The position numbers and the translations under genes were made by a program. The notes under the pieces are model-generated. The model saw only the letters and a list, made by a program, of their open reading frames with translations, made no database searches and had not been told where the DNA came from. 64,000 bases of DNA from Paeniglutamicibacter antarcticus (GTDB taxonomy: Bacteria; Actinomycetota; Actinomycetes; Actinomycetales; Micrococcaceae), in the NCBI RefSeq assembly GCF_900010755.1, contig NZ_CZJT01000091.1, positions 112,173 through 176,172 of the forward strand. Direction: 5' to 3'. Positions 45,416 to 54,949 of the stretch are shown here, one piece after another (position 1 is the first letter of the stretch; the number at the start of each line of letters is the position of its first letter).

Positions 45416-47008
45416 ATGAGCCTGATCCGGCTTAACGATGTCAGCGTGCGATTCGAAAACAACCAGATCCTGCGTGAGGCCTTCTTCAAGCTGGAAGCGG
45501 GAGACCGTGTTGGGCTGATCGGTAAAAATGGTTCGGGTAAGTCAACGCTACTGAAGCTCGTGCTTGATCAGGTTGAGCCTGACACCGGAACGGTTGCCGT
45601 GGAGCTGGGTACCAAGATTGGCTACTTCTCGCAGTTCTCCGAGCTCAATGGATCATCAACCATTTCCGAGGTCCTCGATGAACTGTTTGTTGAGGTCAAA
45701 GACATTGAGGCAGAGCTGGCATCCATAGACGCCGCGATTGCGGCAGATCCAAAAGCCGATGAAATGGATCGACTGATCCACCGACAGTCTGAGCTTTTTG
45801 AGTCCATGGATCGTTTGGATGGCTGGGACTACAAGCGTTCAATCGATACGGTGCTGACGACCCTTGGCTTTGATGAAGCACACCGTGTATGTGCCATTGA
45901 CGCGCTCTCCGGTGGTTGGCGTAACCGTGCTGCGCTGGCCAAGATCCTTCTTGAAGATCCCGATGTTTTGCTGCTTGACGAGCCCACCAACTTCCTTGAT
46001 GTCGCCGGCGTTGAGTGGCTTGAAAGTTGGTTCAAGTCGTTCAAGGGCGCGGCAATCATCGTTTCGCACGACCGGAAATTCCTTGATGCAGTGGTGACGC
46101 GCATCATTGAGGTCGAGAACTTCCACCTGCACGAGTACCCGGGCAACTTCGCGGAATACGTTGTGGCTAAGCAATTCAAGCTTAAGACCCTCGAATCCCA
46201 GTTTGTCCATGAGTCTGAACTGCTGGCTTTCGAAGCCGAAGGGATCTCAGATCGCCGTGAAGCGGCCAAGGCCGCGAGCAGGGGACTGGACAGCAAACTC
46301 TCCAAGATCAAGAAGTCACGTGCCCCCCGCCCGGTGGATAAGATCATCACCGAAATTTACGGCGGCCTGCATATCAAGGACACCTTGTGCCGGGTCGAAG
46401 GATTGGCAAAGTCCTATGGCGAGAAGACCTTGTTTGAAGACCTCAGTTTCGAAGTTCGTCGTGGGAACCGCCTGGTGATCCTGGGTGCCAATGGCAGTGG
46501 CAAATCGACGCTGCTGCGGGTGCTGACCGAGCTGGAGAAGCAGGACTCCGGTCACATCACCTGGACCAAGGGAGCCGCAGTGGTTTCCTACAATCAGGTC
46601 CTTGAAGAACTGGATCCGAATGACACGGTGACCCATGCGGTAAATGCCATGCCGAACTCGCTGGCATTCACGGCCACCAAGAAATCAGTCAACCGTTTCC
46701 TTGCCATGTTCCAATTCTCCGAAGCGGATCTCAAGAACCGCATCGGAAACCTTTCGGGTGGACAACGTGCCCGTGTGGCCATGGCCATGTGCCTGCTATC
46801 TGGCGCTTCAGTCCTGATCCTTGATGAACCAACCAACCACTTGGATATGTCCAGCACGCAGGTCATGGAACGTGCGCTCCTTCACTTCCCGGGTGCCGTA
46901 GTGGTGGTCAGCCACGACAGGTTCTTCACCGAGAAGATCGCCACGCGCTACCTGGTATTCGGAGCCGAGGGTGCCAAGCCGGGACAGATCGCTGTTCGCG
47001 GGGCTTAA
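45416..47008 (+). CDS. ABC-F family ATP-binding protein
   Basis: 530 aa from the ATG at 45416 with AGGAA upstream. Two ABC domains: Walker A GKNGSGKST, signature LSGGW, LDEPTNFLD; then GANGSGKST, signature LSGGQ, LDEPTNHLDM. The linker (FEAEGISDRREAAKAASRGLDSK) is helical and charged, and no membrane segment is present. It is a second, clearly different ABC-F from the one at 1177-2823 (about the same length but with different linkers). Roles in translation rescue or antibiotic protection are possible. Confidence 0.9.
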   Translation: MSLIRLNDVSVRFENNQILREAFFKLEAGDRVGLIGKNGSGKSTLLKLVLDQVEPDTGTVAVELGTKIGYFSQFSELNGSSTISEVLDELFVEVKDIEAELASIDAAIAADPKADEMDRLIHRQSELFESMDRLDGWDYKRSIDTVLTTLGFDEAHRVCAIDALSGGWRNRAALAKILLEDPDVLLLDEPTNFLDVAGVEWLESWFKSFKGAAIIVSHDRKFLDAVVTRIIEVENFHLHEYPGNFAEYVVAKQFKLKTLESQFVHESELLAFEAEGISDRREAAKAASRGLDSKLSKIKKSRAPRPVDKIITEIYGGLHIKDTLCRVEGLAKSYGEKTLFEDLSFEVRRGNRLVILGANGSGKSTLLRVLTELEKQDSGHITWTKGAAVVSYNQVLEELDPNDTVTHAVNAMPNSLAFTATKKSVNRFLAMFQFSEADLKNRIGNLSGGQRARVAMAMCLLSGASVLILDEPTNHLDMSSTQVMERALLHFPGAVVVVSHDRFFTEKIATRYLVFGAEGAKPGQIAVRGA

Positions 47009-47068
47009 TTGACTATTTGAGTGAAGGCCATCGGATCATCATCTCGACCGAAGCGATGGGGTTTCAAA

Positions 47069-47112
47069 TGACAAGGCTGCTATGAAGTGATTCTTCATAG
47101 CAGCCTTCGTCA
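47069..47112. terminator. Terminator between convergent genes
   Basis: AAGGCTGCTATGAAG pairs perfectly over 15 bp with CTTCATAGCAGCCTT; a TGAC/GTCA pair extends it past one bulge. It lies 60 bp after the ABC-F gene. Confidence 0.75.
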
Positions 47113-47240
47113 TATGTTGGGACTTGCATGGATTAGAGGGGACGGCCGCCTAAGCGTTCTTTCGATTGGTATAGCCAACTGGCATGTCGCTTGGCACCAT
47201 CAAAGGTGAAACCGGTGTCCTACGAAGACCTCGTCGAGGG

Positions 47241-49463
47241 CTATGCTGCTGTGTGTTTTCCCGCCCTCGTCGGATTCTTCTTGGGCAGCAGTTCAAACTC
47301 AACCAATACCGTCTTGTCTGTGTACCCAAAAACCCGGCCCGAGGGAGTGGACGCCAGCCGGCTTCCGAACGTCTCTTTGCTTGTCCGGCTGCCGATGACG
47401 GACATGGATCCAGCACGGAAGTCCACGACGGTTGTCGTTCTGGCCGCGCTGTGCACGATCTTGGAGCCGTCGCCAACCTGGGCGATGTCGGCATCGGCCC
47501 ACCCCGGGCGACTGGCAGCATTGTTGGCCACGGTCAATCGATGCCGCTTTACAAGCTGACCCGTTTTCGGATCGATGACGTTCAGGCCTTCGACATCGGC
47601 GACGATTAACCACCCAGCGACGAGTTTGGGCGAATAGAGTGCGCCGGAATCTGACACTGGAACTGTTTCCCAGATTTTTCTTCTGGTGCTGATCTCTAAC
47701 TTGAAAACCTTGGCGGGTCCGTCGGTATCTGGAATCCCATAGCCATTGCGTACTGATGTGGTCCCGTAAACGAAACGTTCATCGGCGGCCAATCCAATGA
47801 TGGAGTGTTTTGCGATGAATCCCTTACCACCCCCGTCCAAGATCCATGAAATTTCATTGGCGTATGGATCGATCATGCCTAGTACGCCGCCGGCGCGGCC
47901 GTAATCTGGAACGGTTCCGAAAAATACGTTCTTGGAGTTCACGGCCCAGCCGAAGGGTCGGGACTGGTGGTATTGGAGACTAAGGCGATCCAGCCGTTTG
48001 TAACCTTGAGGATTGTCTTTCTGACTGGATACTAAACTGATGATGTCAGCCGAACCGTAAGATCCGATGTAGGTTCGTTTGGCATCAAATTCGATCATGG
48101 CCTCGATCTGGTTGATCAGTTTTTCCTCGGGAGGTGAACGCCAGTGGTCTCCGGTATCTGGGTTTACGGCAGCCAGGCCGTCACCCATATAGCCGCCAAT
48201 GTAGATGTTCCCGTCGGAATGACCCATGAGCGATTGGATCTTATATTCACTGCTGGTTAGTGAGACTGTGTGCACCGCCTCTACTTTCCCGCTAGCGAAG
48301 CTGAAATATTCCAGGCGCAGTCCCGAAGCGATTTCGCTTGTCACTCTCAGATGTGTCTCATCGGCTTGAAGGGCCAACGGCGTATTGGTATGAACCACGC
48401 CAAGCTTGGTGTCCTTCCACGTTCTGATGTCCGTGGCGTATAGCTCACCGCGGGTGACATTATAGATGTTAGAGGACTCCTCCAACGCCGCCGATGCGCG
48501 GCGCGAGGCCCACGTGCGTTCAATTTTTCCGACCCACTTCTTGGTGACTGAGTCCAGCAGTAGCTCGCCGGCAAGGTCGCTGGCTGTAACCACTATTCGG
48601 TTTCCAAGCACGTTGATGGAGGATATGAAGCCGTTGAGCATCGGTTCTGGTAGCTGGATCTCGGTGCGTCGTTCGGGCTGGGAAGCTTCAAAGCTGAACA
48701 TTCGCGGATTTCGGGATCCTGTCCCAACCCAAACCGTATCGTCGGGACCGATGGACAGCCGCCTGGCATAGTCCGAATCCGCGGCAAGCCGAGAATGGGC
48801 ATGGATTTTCTTGGTCACCGGCGAATAGACAAAAGTGGCGCCGTTTGGGTACGTTCCACCCCACACGTTGCCGGCCGCATCGAGTTGCAGCTCATACAGT
48901 GTGGTGGCGTCCGGGACTTCGCCTATCCGACGAACCCGTAGGGGGTTTGCGGGACTCCATGACAGCAGGGTATCAGCAGTGGACAGATACAGGGTTTTGC
49001 TTGCTTGGTGCCAGACAAGGGATTCGATGCCACCGCTGTGGCTATCAGGAATGCTGACTACATGCGCTGGCGCGGCGGCAACCGGATCGAGGATCTGCAA
49101 CTGGTTGATGGGACCAACAACTGAAACTGCCAGCCATGGCTTTTGAGTACCATCGATTCCCGGCAGCGGGAGTACGGTCTTGACGTTCAATGATGGGAAT
49201 GCGCCCTTGAAGTGGGAAATTGAGCCGGTGGTGGCGGAACCTTTCACCAGGGGTTTGGTGAACAATAGGTCTCTGTTCCGGAATGGCGGCGGGCCCAGAG
49301 GCGGGGCCGGTGTCGTCTTGGGCAACGTATCCGGAGCTGGGGCGGCGGACGTTGATGATGGAAGCCAAGGGGAGAGAGCGACTCCACCTGCTGCAATTCC
49401 GGCAAGCGAAAGCAGTCCACGTCGGGTCACGAGTTGGGGACCTGTACGGGGCTCGTTGGTCAC
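47241..49463 (-). CDS. Tat-exported beta-propeller-like protein of unknown function
   Basis: 740 aa. The signal QLVTRRGLLSLAGIAAGGVAL has a twin-arginine pair. The mature part consists of repeated beta segments of the type seen in PQQ/WD40/NHL propellers (for example WGGTYPNGATFVYSPVTKK, FSFEASQPERRTEI, VYGTTSVRNGYGIPD, and GWLIVADVEGLNVIDPKTGQLV). I cannot place it in a named family, so it could be a sugar or lyase-type propeller or a structural surface protein. GTG start at 49463 with AAAGG upstream. GC is lower than in the left half of the window. It is monocistronic. Confidence 0.7.
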   Translation of the reverse strand: MTNEPRTGPQLVTRRGLLSLAGIAAGGVALSPWLPSSTSAAPAPDTLPKTTPAPPLGPPPFRNRDLLFTKPLVKGSATTGSISHFKGAFPSLNVKTVLPLPGIDGTQKPWLAVSVVGPINQLQILDPVAAAPAHVVSIPDSHSGGIESLVWHQASKTLYLSTADTLLSWSPANPLRVRRIGEVPDATTLYELQLDAAGNVWGGTYPNGATFVYSPVTKKIHAHSRLAADSDYARRLSIGPDDTVWVGTGSRNPRMFSFEASQPERRTEIQLPEPMLNGFISSINVLGNRIVVTASDLAGELLLDSVTKKWVGKIERTWASRRASAALEESSNIYNVTRGELYATDIRTWKDTKLGVVHTNTPLALQADETHLRVTSEIASGLRLEYFSFASGKVEAVHTVSLTSSEYKIQSLMGHSDGNIYIGGYMGDGLAAVNPDTGDHWRSPPEEKLINQIEAMIEFDAKRTYIGSYGSADIISLVSSQKDNPQGYKRLDRLSLQYHQSRPFGWAVNSKNVFFGTVPDYGRAGGVLGMIDPYANEISWILDGGGKGFIAKHSIIGLAADERFVYGTTSVRNGYGIPDTDGPAKVFKLEISTRRKIWETVPVSDSGALYSPKLVAGWLIVADVEGLNVIDPKTGQLVKRHRLTVANNAASRPGWADADIAQVGDGSKIVHSAARTTTVVDFRAGSMSVIGSRTSKETFGSRLASTPSGRVFGYTDKTVLVEFELLPKKNPTRAGKHTAA

Positions 49464-49903
49464 GCGGGGCCTTTCAATAGTAGACGGATGCTTTTAGCAT
49501 CCGGATCGACATTAGCAGTCAGACTTTGTCGTTAGCTGGACGCGCGTTGTGGTCCATTTTCTGCTGAAGTAGTTCTCAACTGGGCTAGTACGAAACTGAT
49601 GAAGAGTGCAGCGGCATTATGCGCCGGATTAAACACAGTGGCTAGGAAGAGGGGAGTCAGGGAATGAGTACCAGCTGCCTCCTGAGTAGACTTTCGTGTG
49701 CTAGTTCGAGCTAACCAGCCATACGAAAGCAGTAAAATCCACTCATTGCCCAGAGTGTGAAAACTATCACTTTGACCGCGTTTGGGTTCGTAACATCAAG
49801 CTATGGAACCGGGTTTATGGCGGCTCGGGCGATATTCTGGCATCTGGTCCGGTCGTTCCTGGGCCAAGCATCCAGCCCACTGAAATAGCAAAGGTGCCAC
49901 CCT
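49464..49903. other. Divergent intergenic region upstream of serA
   Basis: 440 bp, AT-richer than its surroundings, between the leftward propeller gene and serA. It must hold two promoters. I found no convincing -35/-10 pair, riboswitch or leader peptide. AAAGGTG just before 49904 is the serA ribosome site. Confidence 0.4.
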
Positions 49904-51499
49904 GTGTCTGTAAACAAGCCAGTCGTCCTTTTGGCCGAAGAACTCTCGCCCGCAACTGTTGCGGCTTTGGGTCCCGATTTCGAGATTCGCCAAACCGACG
50001 GTGCGGACCGCACCCAGCTGTTGGCCGCTATCGCCGATGTAGATGCAATCCTTGTGCGCTCGGCCACCCAGGTGGATGCTGAAGCAATTGCCGCCGCCAA
50101 GAACCTGAAGGTTATTGCCCGCGCCGGTGTAGGCCTGGACAACGTTGACATCAAGGCCGCAACACAGGCCGGCGTCATGGTCGTTAATGCGCCGACCTCA
50201 AACATCATCTCGGCTGCGGAACTGACCGTTGGCCACATCGTGTCTCTGGCCCGCCGCATCCCGGCCGCCAATGCCTCGCTCAAGGGCGGCGCCTGGAAGC
50301 GCAGCTCCTACACTGGAATTGAGCTTTTCGAAAAGAAGGCCGGCATCATCGGCCTGGGTCGTATTGGCGCACTCGTTGCTGCCCGCCTGCAGGGCTTTGG
50401 CATGGACATCCTTGCCTATGACCCGTACATCACCCCTGCACGTGCCCAGCAGCTCGGTGTCACCTTGGTCAGCTTGGATGAACTGTTGGCCCAGTCTGAC
50501 TTCGTCACCATTCACATGCCCAAGACGCCTGAAACCGTAGGCATGCTTGGAAAGGATGCCTTCTCGAAGATGAAGAAGACCGCTTATGTCATCAACGTCG
50601 CCCGTGGCGGCCTGGTGGATCAGGACGAGTTGTACACCGCGCTGAAGAACGAAGAAATCGCTGGCGCAGGCATTGACGTGTTCGTCAAGGAGCCGAGCGT
50701 CGACTTGCCGTTCTTCGAATTCGAGAACGTCACGGTCACCCCGCACTTGGGTGCTTCCACTGATGAAGCCCAGGAAAAGGCCGGCGTCTCGGTTGCGAAG
50801 TCGGTCCGCCTGGCTTTGGCCGGCGAATTGGTACCGGATGCTGTCAACGTTGCCGGTGGCGTCATCGACGAAAACGTTCGCCCGGGTATCCCGCTGATTG
50901 AAAAGCTGGGACGTATCTTCAACGCGCTGACGGTTGGTTCACTGACAAACATTGACGTGGTGGTCGCCGGTGAAATTGCTTCCCTCGATGTGAAGGCCTT
51001 GGAACTTTCGGCACTCAAGGGCGTTTTCATGGACGTTGTTTCCGATCAGGTTTCGTACGTCAATGCACCGGTACTAGCCGAACAGCGTGGAGTTGCCACT
51101 CGTTTGGTCACTACCCCGGATTCACCGGAATACCGGAACCTGCTGACTATCAAGGGTGCTTCCTCCGAAGGAATGCAGCTTTCAGTCGCGGGTACCCTGA
51201 CCGGTCCCAAGCAGATTGAAAAGCTCGTTGGCATCAATGGCTACGAAATCGAAATCCCGGTCACCGATCACATGATCGTGCTGCGCTATGCAGACCGCCC
51301 AGGCGTCATTGGCACCTTGGGAAATGTCTTTGGCGAGCAAGGCGTGAACATTGCTGGCATGCAGGTAGCACGCAAGGAGGAGCGCGGCGAAGCGGTTGCA
51401 GTACTCGCAGTGGATGCGGCACTGCCCGCAGGCGTGCTGGATATCGTGCGAGCAGCCATTGGCGCCACGTTGGCTCGCGAGATCAATCTCGAGGGCTAG
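49904..51499 (+). CDS. serA: D-3-phosphoglycerate dehydrogenase
   Basis: 531 aa, the long form with two extra C-terminal domains. NAD-binding: GIIGLGRIGALVAARL. Catalytic Arg, Glu and His are in NVARGGLVDQDEL, GAGIDVFVKEP and VTPHLGASTDEAQ. The C-terminus has the intervening (ASB) domain and an ACT domain (VLRYADRPGVIGTLGNVFGEQGVNIAGMQ) that binds serine. It makes 3-phosphohydroxypyruvate, the first step of serine synthesis. Its start is the GTG at 49904. In related genomes it sits near ilvBNC, as it does here. Confidence 0.97.
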   Translation: MSVNKPVVLLAEELSPATVAALGPDFEIRQTDGADRTQLLAAIADVDAILVRSATQVDAEAIAAAKNLKVIARAGVGLDNVDIKAATQAGVMVVNAPTSNIISAAELTVGHIVSLARRIPAANASLKGGAWKRSSYTGIELFEKKAGIIGLGRIGALVAARLQGFGMDILAYDPYITPARAQQLGVTLVSLDELLAQSDFVTIHMPKTPETVGMLGKDAFSKMKKTAYVINVARGGLVDQDELYTALKNEEIAGAGIDVFVKEPSVDLPFFEFENVTVTPHLGASTDEAQEKAGVSVAKSVRLALAGELVPDAVNVAGGVIDENVRPGIPLIEKLGRIFNALTVGSLTNIDVVVAGEIASLDVKALELSALKGVFMDVVSDQVSYVNAPVLAEQRGVATRLVTTPDSPEYRNLLTIKGASSEGMQLSVAGTLTGPKQIEKLVGINGYEIEIPVTDHMIVLRYADRPGVIGTLGNVFGEQGVNIAGMQVARKEERGEAVAVLAVDAALPAGVLDIVRAAIGATLAREINLEG

Positions 51500-51524
51500 T
51501 CCTCAACAACTTGCAGTAGTGAGT

Positions 51525-51602
51525 GCGTGCCCCGTACGTCGATCTAGTCAGTTCATGATTTTGGTTCTGTTCTGGCTGTGTCGTCTGACGGGGCACGCTT
51601 TT
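51525..51602 (+). terminator. Candidate serA terminator with large loop
   Basis: GCGTGCCCCGT at 51525-51535 pairs with ACGGGGCACGC at 51588-51598, followed by TTTT. The loop is long (52 nt), so confidence is moderate. Confidence 0.5.
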
Positions 51603-51766
51603 CGTTAGTCACAATTGGCAGCGCACTGACCAAACGTCCGAAAGCAGCGGTGAATCATTCGTTATACACCGTTGCTGACATGCAGAAAGCTGGGAAAATC
51701 CTAGACTAGTGGTGGTTTTCCCGCGCGTCTGCAAATGGCATTCATGTGAGCACATAGGATCAAAGG

Positions 51767-52810
51767 ATGATGTCACAGAGCGCCGTTTTCGTTGATGCAA
51801 GTTTCCTGCTGGCGATCGGCGGGCACCGTGCCGCCGGAACGACACTTCGCTCGGCAATCACCGTCAATTACGATTCCCTCATCAGTGGCATTCTTGAAAC
51901 GGCCAGGGAACACTGCGGCCTCGAGAACCTTCGCATTTACTGGTACGATGCCGCCAAAGACGCTATCTTCACGGACCAGCACAAACGGATTGGACTGATG
52001 CCCGGCGTCAAGGTCAGGCTCGGAAGGATTTCCTTCAACGGGGAACAAAAGGGTGTTGACCTGAAACTGGCCCTGGACCTCGTAGGAATTGCCCGAAACC
52101 GTGCCGCCTCCGTTGCTTTCTTGATATCAGGCGACGATGACCTTGCTGAAGCGGTTGAAGAAGCCCAAGACCTAGGCATGAAGGTGGTGCTCATCGGCGT
52201 ACAAAAGGCAGACCACAGGCTCGGCGTTGCATCGGTTGCCGAACACCTAGCGTTGCGTGTGGACAGCATCATCACACTTCCCGAAGAATTGATCGCTTCT
52301 TCGTTCGTCAAAGCCGTCACCTGGGACGCTGAACATGCCGCGCATGCAGCAGTGATCGCAGGCGCGGGGACTCCGTCCAAGTCAGGATCCGAGGATGAAA
52401 ATCTACCCATGCCATTTCCAAAACCTGGCCTAGCGGCAGTGCCATCCCCTGCCATGATGTCGATTAAACCCAAACTCCAGATGGCCATGGTTCCTGCCCC
52501 GGCTGACTCACAACTGGTTTACAGTTCCACGCAACACGGTTCAGGGTTTGCCGCAGATACCCCGCAGGATTTGGCAGCCCTAGACGCGGCTACCGAAGTG
52601 GGAACCTCCGTGGCCAAAAACTGGCATGCAAGTACCACTCAAACTGAGCTCAAAAACCTCTTTGCAGACCGGCCGCTTTTGCCTGCAGAAATAGACAGGG
52701 TGCTCCTCAAGGATTGCGCGCAGCACATTGGGGAGTGGAAGACGGACATCCAGGATGTCCGTCGTGCCTTGAGGGTGGCGTTCTGGAACCAACTCGATCA
52801 GCTCACATAA
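51767..52810 (+). CDS. NYN (PIN-like) domain putative RNA nuclease
   Basis: 347 aa. The N-terminal 170 residues form an NYN/LabA-type nuclease domain: the first Asp in SAVFVDASFLLAI, a second acidic site in QKGVDLKLALDLVGI and a third in FLISGDDDLAEAVEEAQDLG. These three Asp clusters bind the metal in PIN-like nucleases. The middle is a Pro/Ser-rich linker, and the last 70 residues are a helical module of the type seen after NYN domains. It probably cleaves or binds RNA. Two ATGs (51767 and 51770) share the AGGAT site. It is upstream of metG by 46 bp. Confidence 0.82.
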   Translation: MMSQSAVFVDASFLLAIGGHRAAGTTLRSAITVNYDSLISGILETAREHCGLENLRIYWYDAAKDAIFTDQHKRIGLMPGVKVRLGRISFNGEQKGVDLKLALDLVGIARNRAASVAFLISGDDDLAEAVEEAQDLGMKVVLIGVQKADHRLGVASVAEHLALRVDSIITLPEELIASSFVKAVTWDAEHAAHAAVIAGAGTPSKSGSEDENLPMPFPKPGLAAVPSPAMMSIKPKLQMAMVPAPADSQLVYSSTQHGSGFAADTPQDLAALDAATEVGTSVAKNWHASTTQTELKNLFADRPLLPAEIDRVLLKDCAQHIGEWKTDIQDVRRALRVAFWNQLDQLT

Positions 52811-52844
52811 GGCTGTCGATGGGCAGGTTCTAGCCAAACTGATG

Positions 52845-52850
52845 TAGATT
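52845..52850 (+). promoter_or_regulatory. Candidate -10 box of metG (possible leaderless transcript)
   Basis: TAGATT lies 6 nt before the GTG of metG with no Shine-Dalgarno match in between. A -35 box is not evident, so this is weak. Confidence 0.3.
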
Positions 52851-52856
52851 TTTAGG

Positions 52857-54410
52857 GTGACTTCTGAGCAGACTCCTTTTTATATCACCACGGCCATCTC
52901 CTACCCGAACGGCGTGCCTCACATTGGGCATGCCTACGAGGTAATCGCCACCGACGCCATGGCACGATTCAAACGCCTTGACGGCTATGACGTGTTCTTC
53001 ATGACGGGCACCGACGAGCACGGCCAGAAGATGCTGCAGACGGCCGAGAAGCAGGGGATCACCCCGCGTGAGCTGGCCCAGAAGAACTCCGATGCTTTCC
53101 AAGCCATGAACGATGAGCTGGGCATCAGCTACGACCGATTCATCCGCACCACGGACGCTGACCACTATGCAGCGGCCCAGGCCATCTGGAAGCGCATGGA
53201 AGCCAACGGCGACATCTACCTGGACAAGTACGCCGGTTGGTACTCGGTGCGCGATGAGGCATTCCATGCCGAAGACGACACCGAGGTTCGCGAGGACGGA
53301 GTGCGTTACTCCAAGGAAACCGATACGGAGGTTGTCTGGACTGAAGAAGAATCATACTTCTTCCGTCTCTCGGCTTACCAGGACAAGCTGCTCGAACTTT
53401 ACAAGTCGCAACCGGACTTTGGTGCACCGCACACGCGCTTCAACGAGGTCATTCGCTTTGTCGAACGTGGCCTGGAGGATCTCTCGATTTCACGCACCAC
53501 TTTCGACTGGGGTGTTCCTGTTCCGGGTAACAAGGACCACGTCATGTACGTGTGGGTCGACGCCTTGACCAACTACCTGACAGGCGTGGGTTTCCCAGAC
53601 GTCGAGTCGGAGGCCTTCAAGAAGTACTGGCCGGCGGACGTACATGTTATCGGCAAGGACATCTCCCGCTTCCATGCCATTTACTGGCCAGCATTCCTGA
53701 TGTCTGCCCAAATTCCGTTGCCCAAGCGCGTGATGATCCATGGCTTCCTGCACAACAATGGCGTGAAGATGTCCAAATCTCTGGGCAATGTGGTTGCTCC
53801 TGCGGACTTCGTCTCGCAGTACGGCCTGGACCAGGTTCGCTACTTCTTCCTGCGCGAAGTCCCATTCGGTGCAGATGGCAACTACAGCCACGACACCATC
53901 GTGGGTCGCATGAACTCGGACCTCGCCAACAACCTCGGCAACTTGGCTCAGCGTTCGCTGTCCATGGTGGCCAAGAACTGCGGGGGAGTGGTACCAACTC
54001 CGGGCGAATTCGCGGAGGCAGACCAGAAGATCTTGGCTGAGGCTGGAAAACTACTCGAAATCTGCCGAGATGCATTCTCACGTCAGGAGTTCAGCAAGGC
54101 ACTGGAAGCCATCTGGACGGTACTGGGCGACACGAATGCGTACTTTGCAGATCAGGCGCCATGGGTTCTTCGGAAAACCGATGTGGCCCGGATGGAGACG
54201 GTTTTGTACACGACACTTGAAGTGCTTCGACGTGTTGCCCTGCTGGTACAGCCGGTCATGCCGGTAGCGGCGTCGACGTTGCTTGAAGTTCTCGGTCAGT
54301 CAGAAGGAACTGCGCGCGAGTTCAGGTCGCTTGCGATCCCGTTAGAGCCTTCTTCCGTGCTTCCAGTTCCAACACCTATTTTTCCGAAGTTTGAAGATAG
54401 CGAAAAATAA
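52857..54410 (+). CDS. metG: Methionyl-tRNA synthetase
   Basis: 517 aa, the short form without the C-terminal dimerisation domain. The class I motifs are HIGH at residues 22-25 and KMSKS at 304-308. No zinc-ligand CxxC knuckle is evident, so it belongs to the knuckle-poor subgroup. It charges tRNA-Met and initiator tRNA. The GTG start at 52857 is chosen because residue 1 lies just before the conserved [12 protein letters not shown]. It marks the left edge of the low-GC island. Confidence 0.97.
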   Translation: MTSEQTPFYITTAISYPNGVPHIGHAYEVIATDAMARFKRLDGYDVFFMTGTDEHGQKMLQTAEKQGITPRELAQKNSDAFQAMNDELGISYDRFIRTTDADHYAAAQAIWKRMEANGDIYLDKYAGWYSVRDEAFHAEDDTEVREDGVRYSKETDTEVVWTEEESYFFRLSAYQDKLLELYKSQPDFGAPHTRFNEVIRFVERGLEDLSISRTTFDWGVPVPGNKDHVMYVWVDALTNYLTGVGFPDVESEAFKKYWPADVHVIGKDISRFHAIYWPAFLMSAQIPLPKRVMIHGFLHNNGVKMSKSLGNVVAPADFVSQYGLDQVRYFFLREVPFGADGNYSHDTIVGRMNSDLANNLGNLAQRSLSMVAKNCGGVVPTPGEFAEADQKILAEAGKLLEICRDAFSRQEFSKALEAIWTVLGDTNAYFADQAPWVLRKTDVARMETVLYTTLEVLRRVALLVQPVMPVAASTLLEVLGQSEGTAREFRSLAIPLEPSSVLPVPTPIFPKFEDSEK

Positions 54411-54510
54411 CAAATTCGTGATTGGCGAATTCACAGAATTTATCGAAAGTACTTGATGCAATTTTTTGGAAGTTGCAGCACGTTAAGCCTAGAACTAGGA
54501 GCATGCGATC

Positions 54511-54936
54511 ATGTCTGATTTTGGAAAAGTTTCCGGATATGAGGTTATGAAATATGCGGTTGAGATACCCCGTGAATCCTCCCCGCATACTTTAATTATT
54601 ACGCTTATTGGCAGTGAAATAAGAGATTTTGCATTGATTCTAGATACAAATATTTCAAATCTTTATACAGACTTAAGTAAGTTCCCATTCTCGTCCCGCC
54701 TCGACGCGAAGTATTGCTATGTGGGCGGCGACTTGACATATATTCAATTTGGGCAACGGACGAGTGATGAACGAACCGCATCCACGATGGAGGTTGCTCT
54801 TGTTCGCTGGAACCGCAAAAGTACTACACCCTTTCCTCGGACTCTCCATTGCGTTGCTAATGTCAGAACGTCAGTTCACGGTATTGGCAAAAACTTCAAC
54901 GAAATAATATCTGTAGTCGCTGTGCCGATGCCCTAA
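54511..54936 (+). CDS. Small protein of unknown function, island pair S1
   Basis: 141 aa, beta-rich, no signal or membrane segment. It resembles the 139-aa protein at 59451: FSSRLDAKYCYVGGDL against WSSNLQSAFVYISELP, and ERTASTMEVALVRWNRKST against GKTSTVRVECKSWKSNGT. I recognise no known family. Both copies stand directly before a GT2 gene, so they may be accessory to it. ATG at 54511 with GGAG about 12 nt upstream. AT-rich codons mark the start of the island. Confidence 0.65.
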   Translation: MSDFGKVSGYEVMKYAVEIPRESSPHTLIITLIGSEIRDFALILDTNISNLYTDLSKFPFSSRLDAKYCYVGGDLTYIQFGQRTSDERTASTMEVALVRWNRKSTTPFPRTLHCVANVRTSVHGIGKNFNEIISVVAVPMP

Positions 54937-54949
54937 GGATCTATTGCAA

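Noticed and set aside
49464..49903. T-box or riboswitch upstream of serA
   Set aside because: No T-box sequence, no specifier loop and no terminator before the gene were found.
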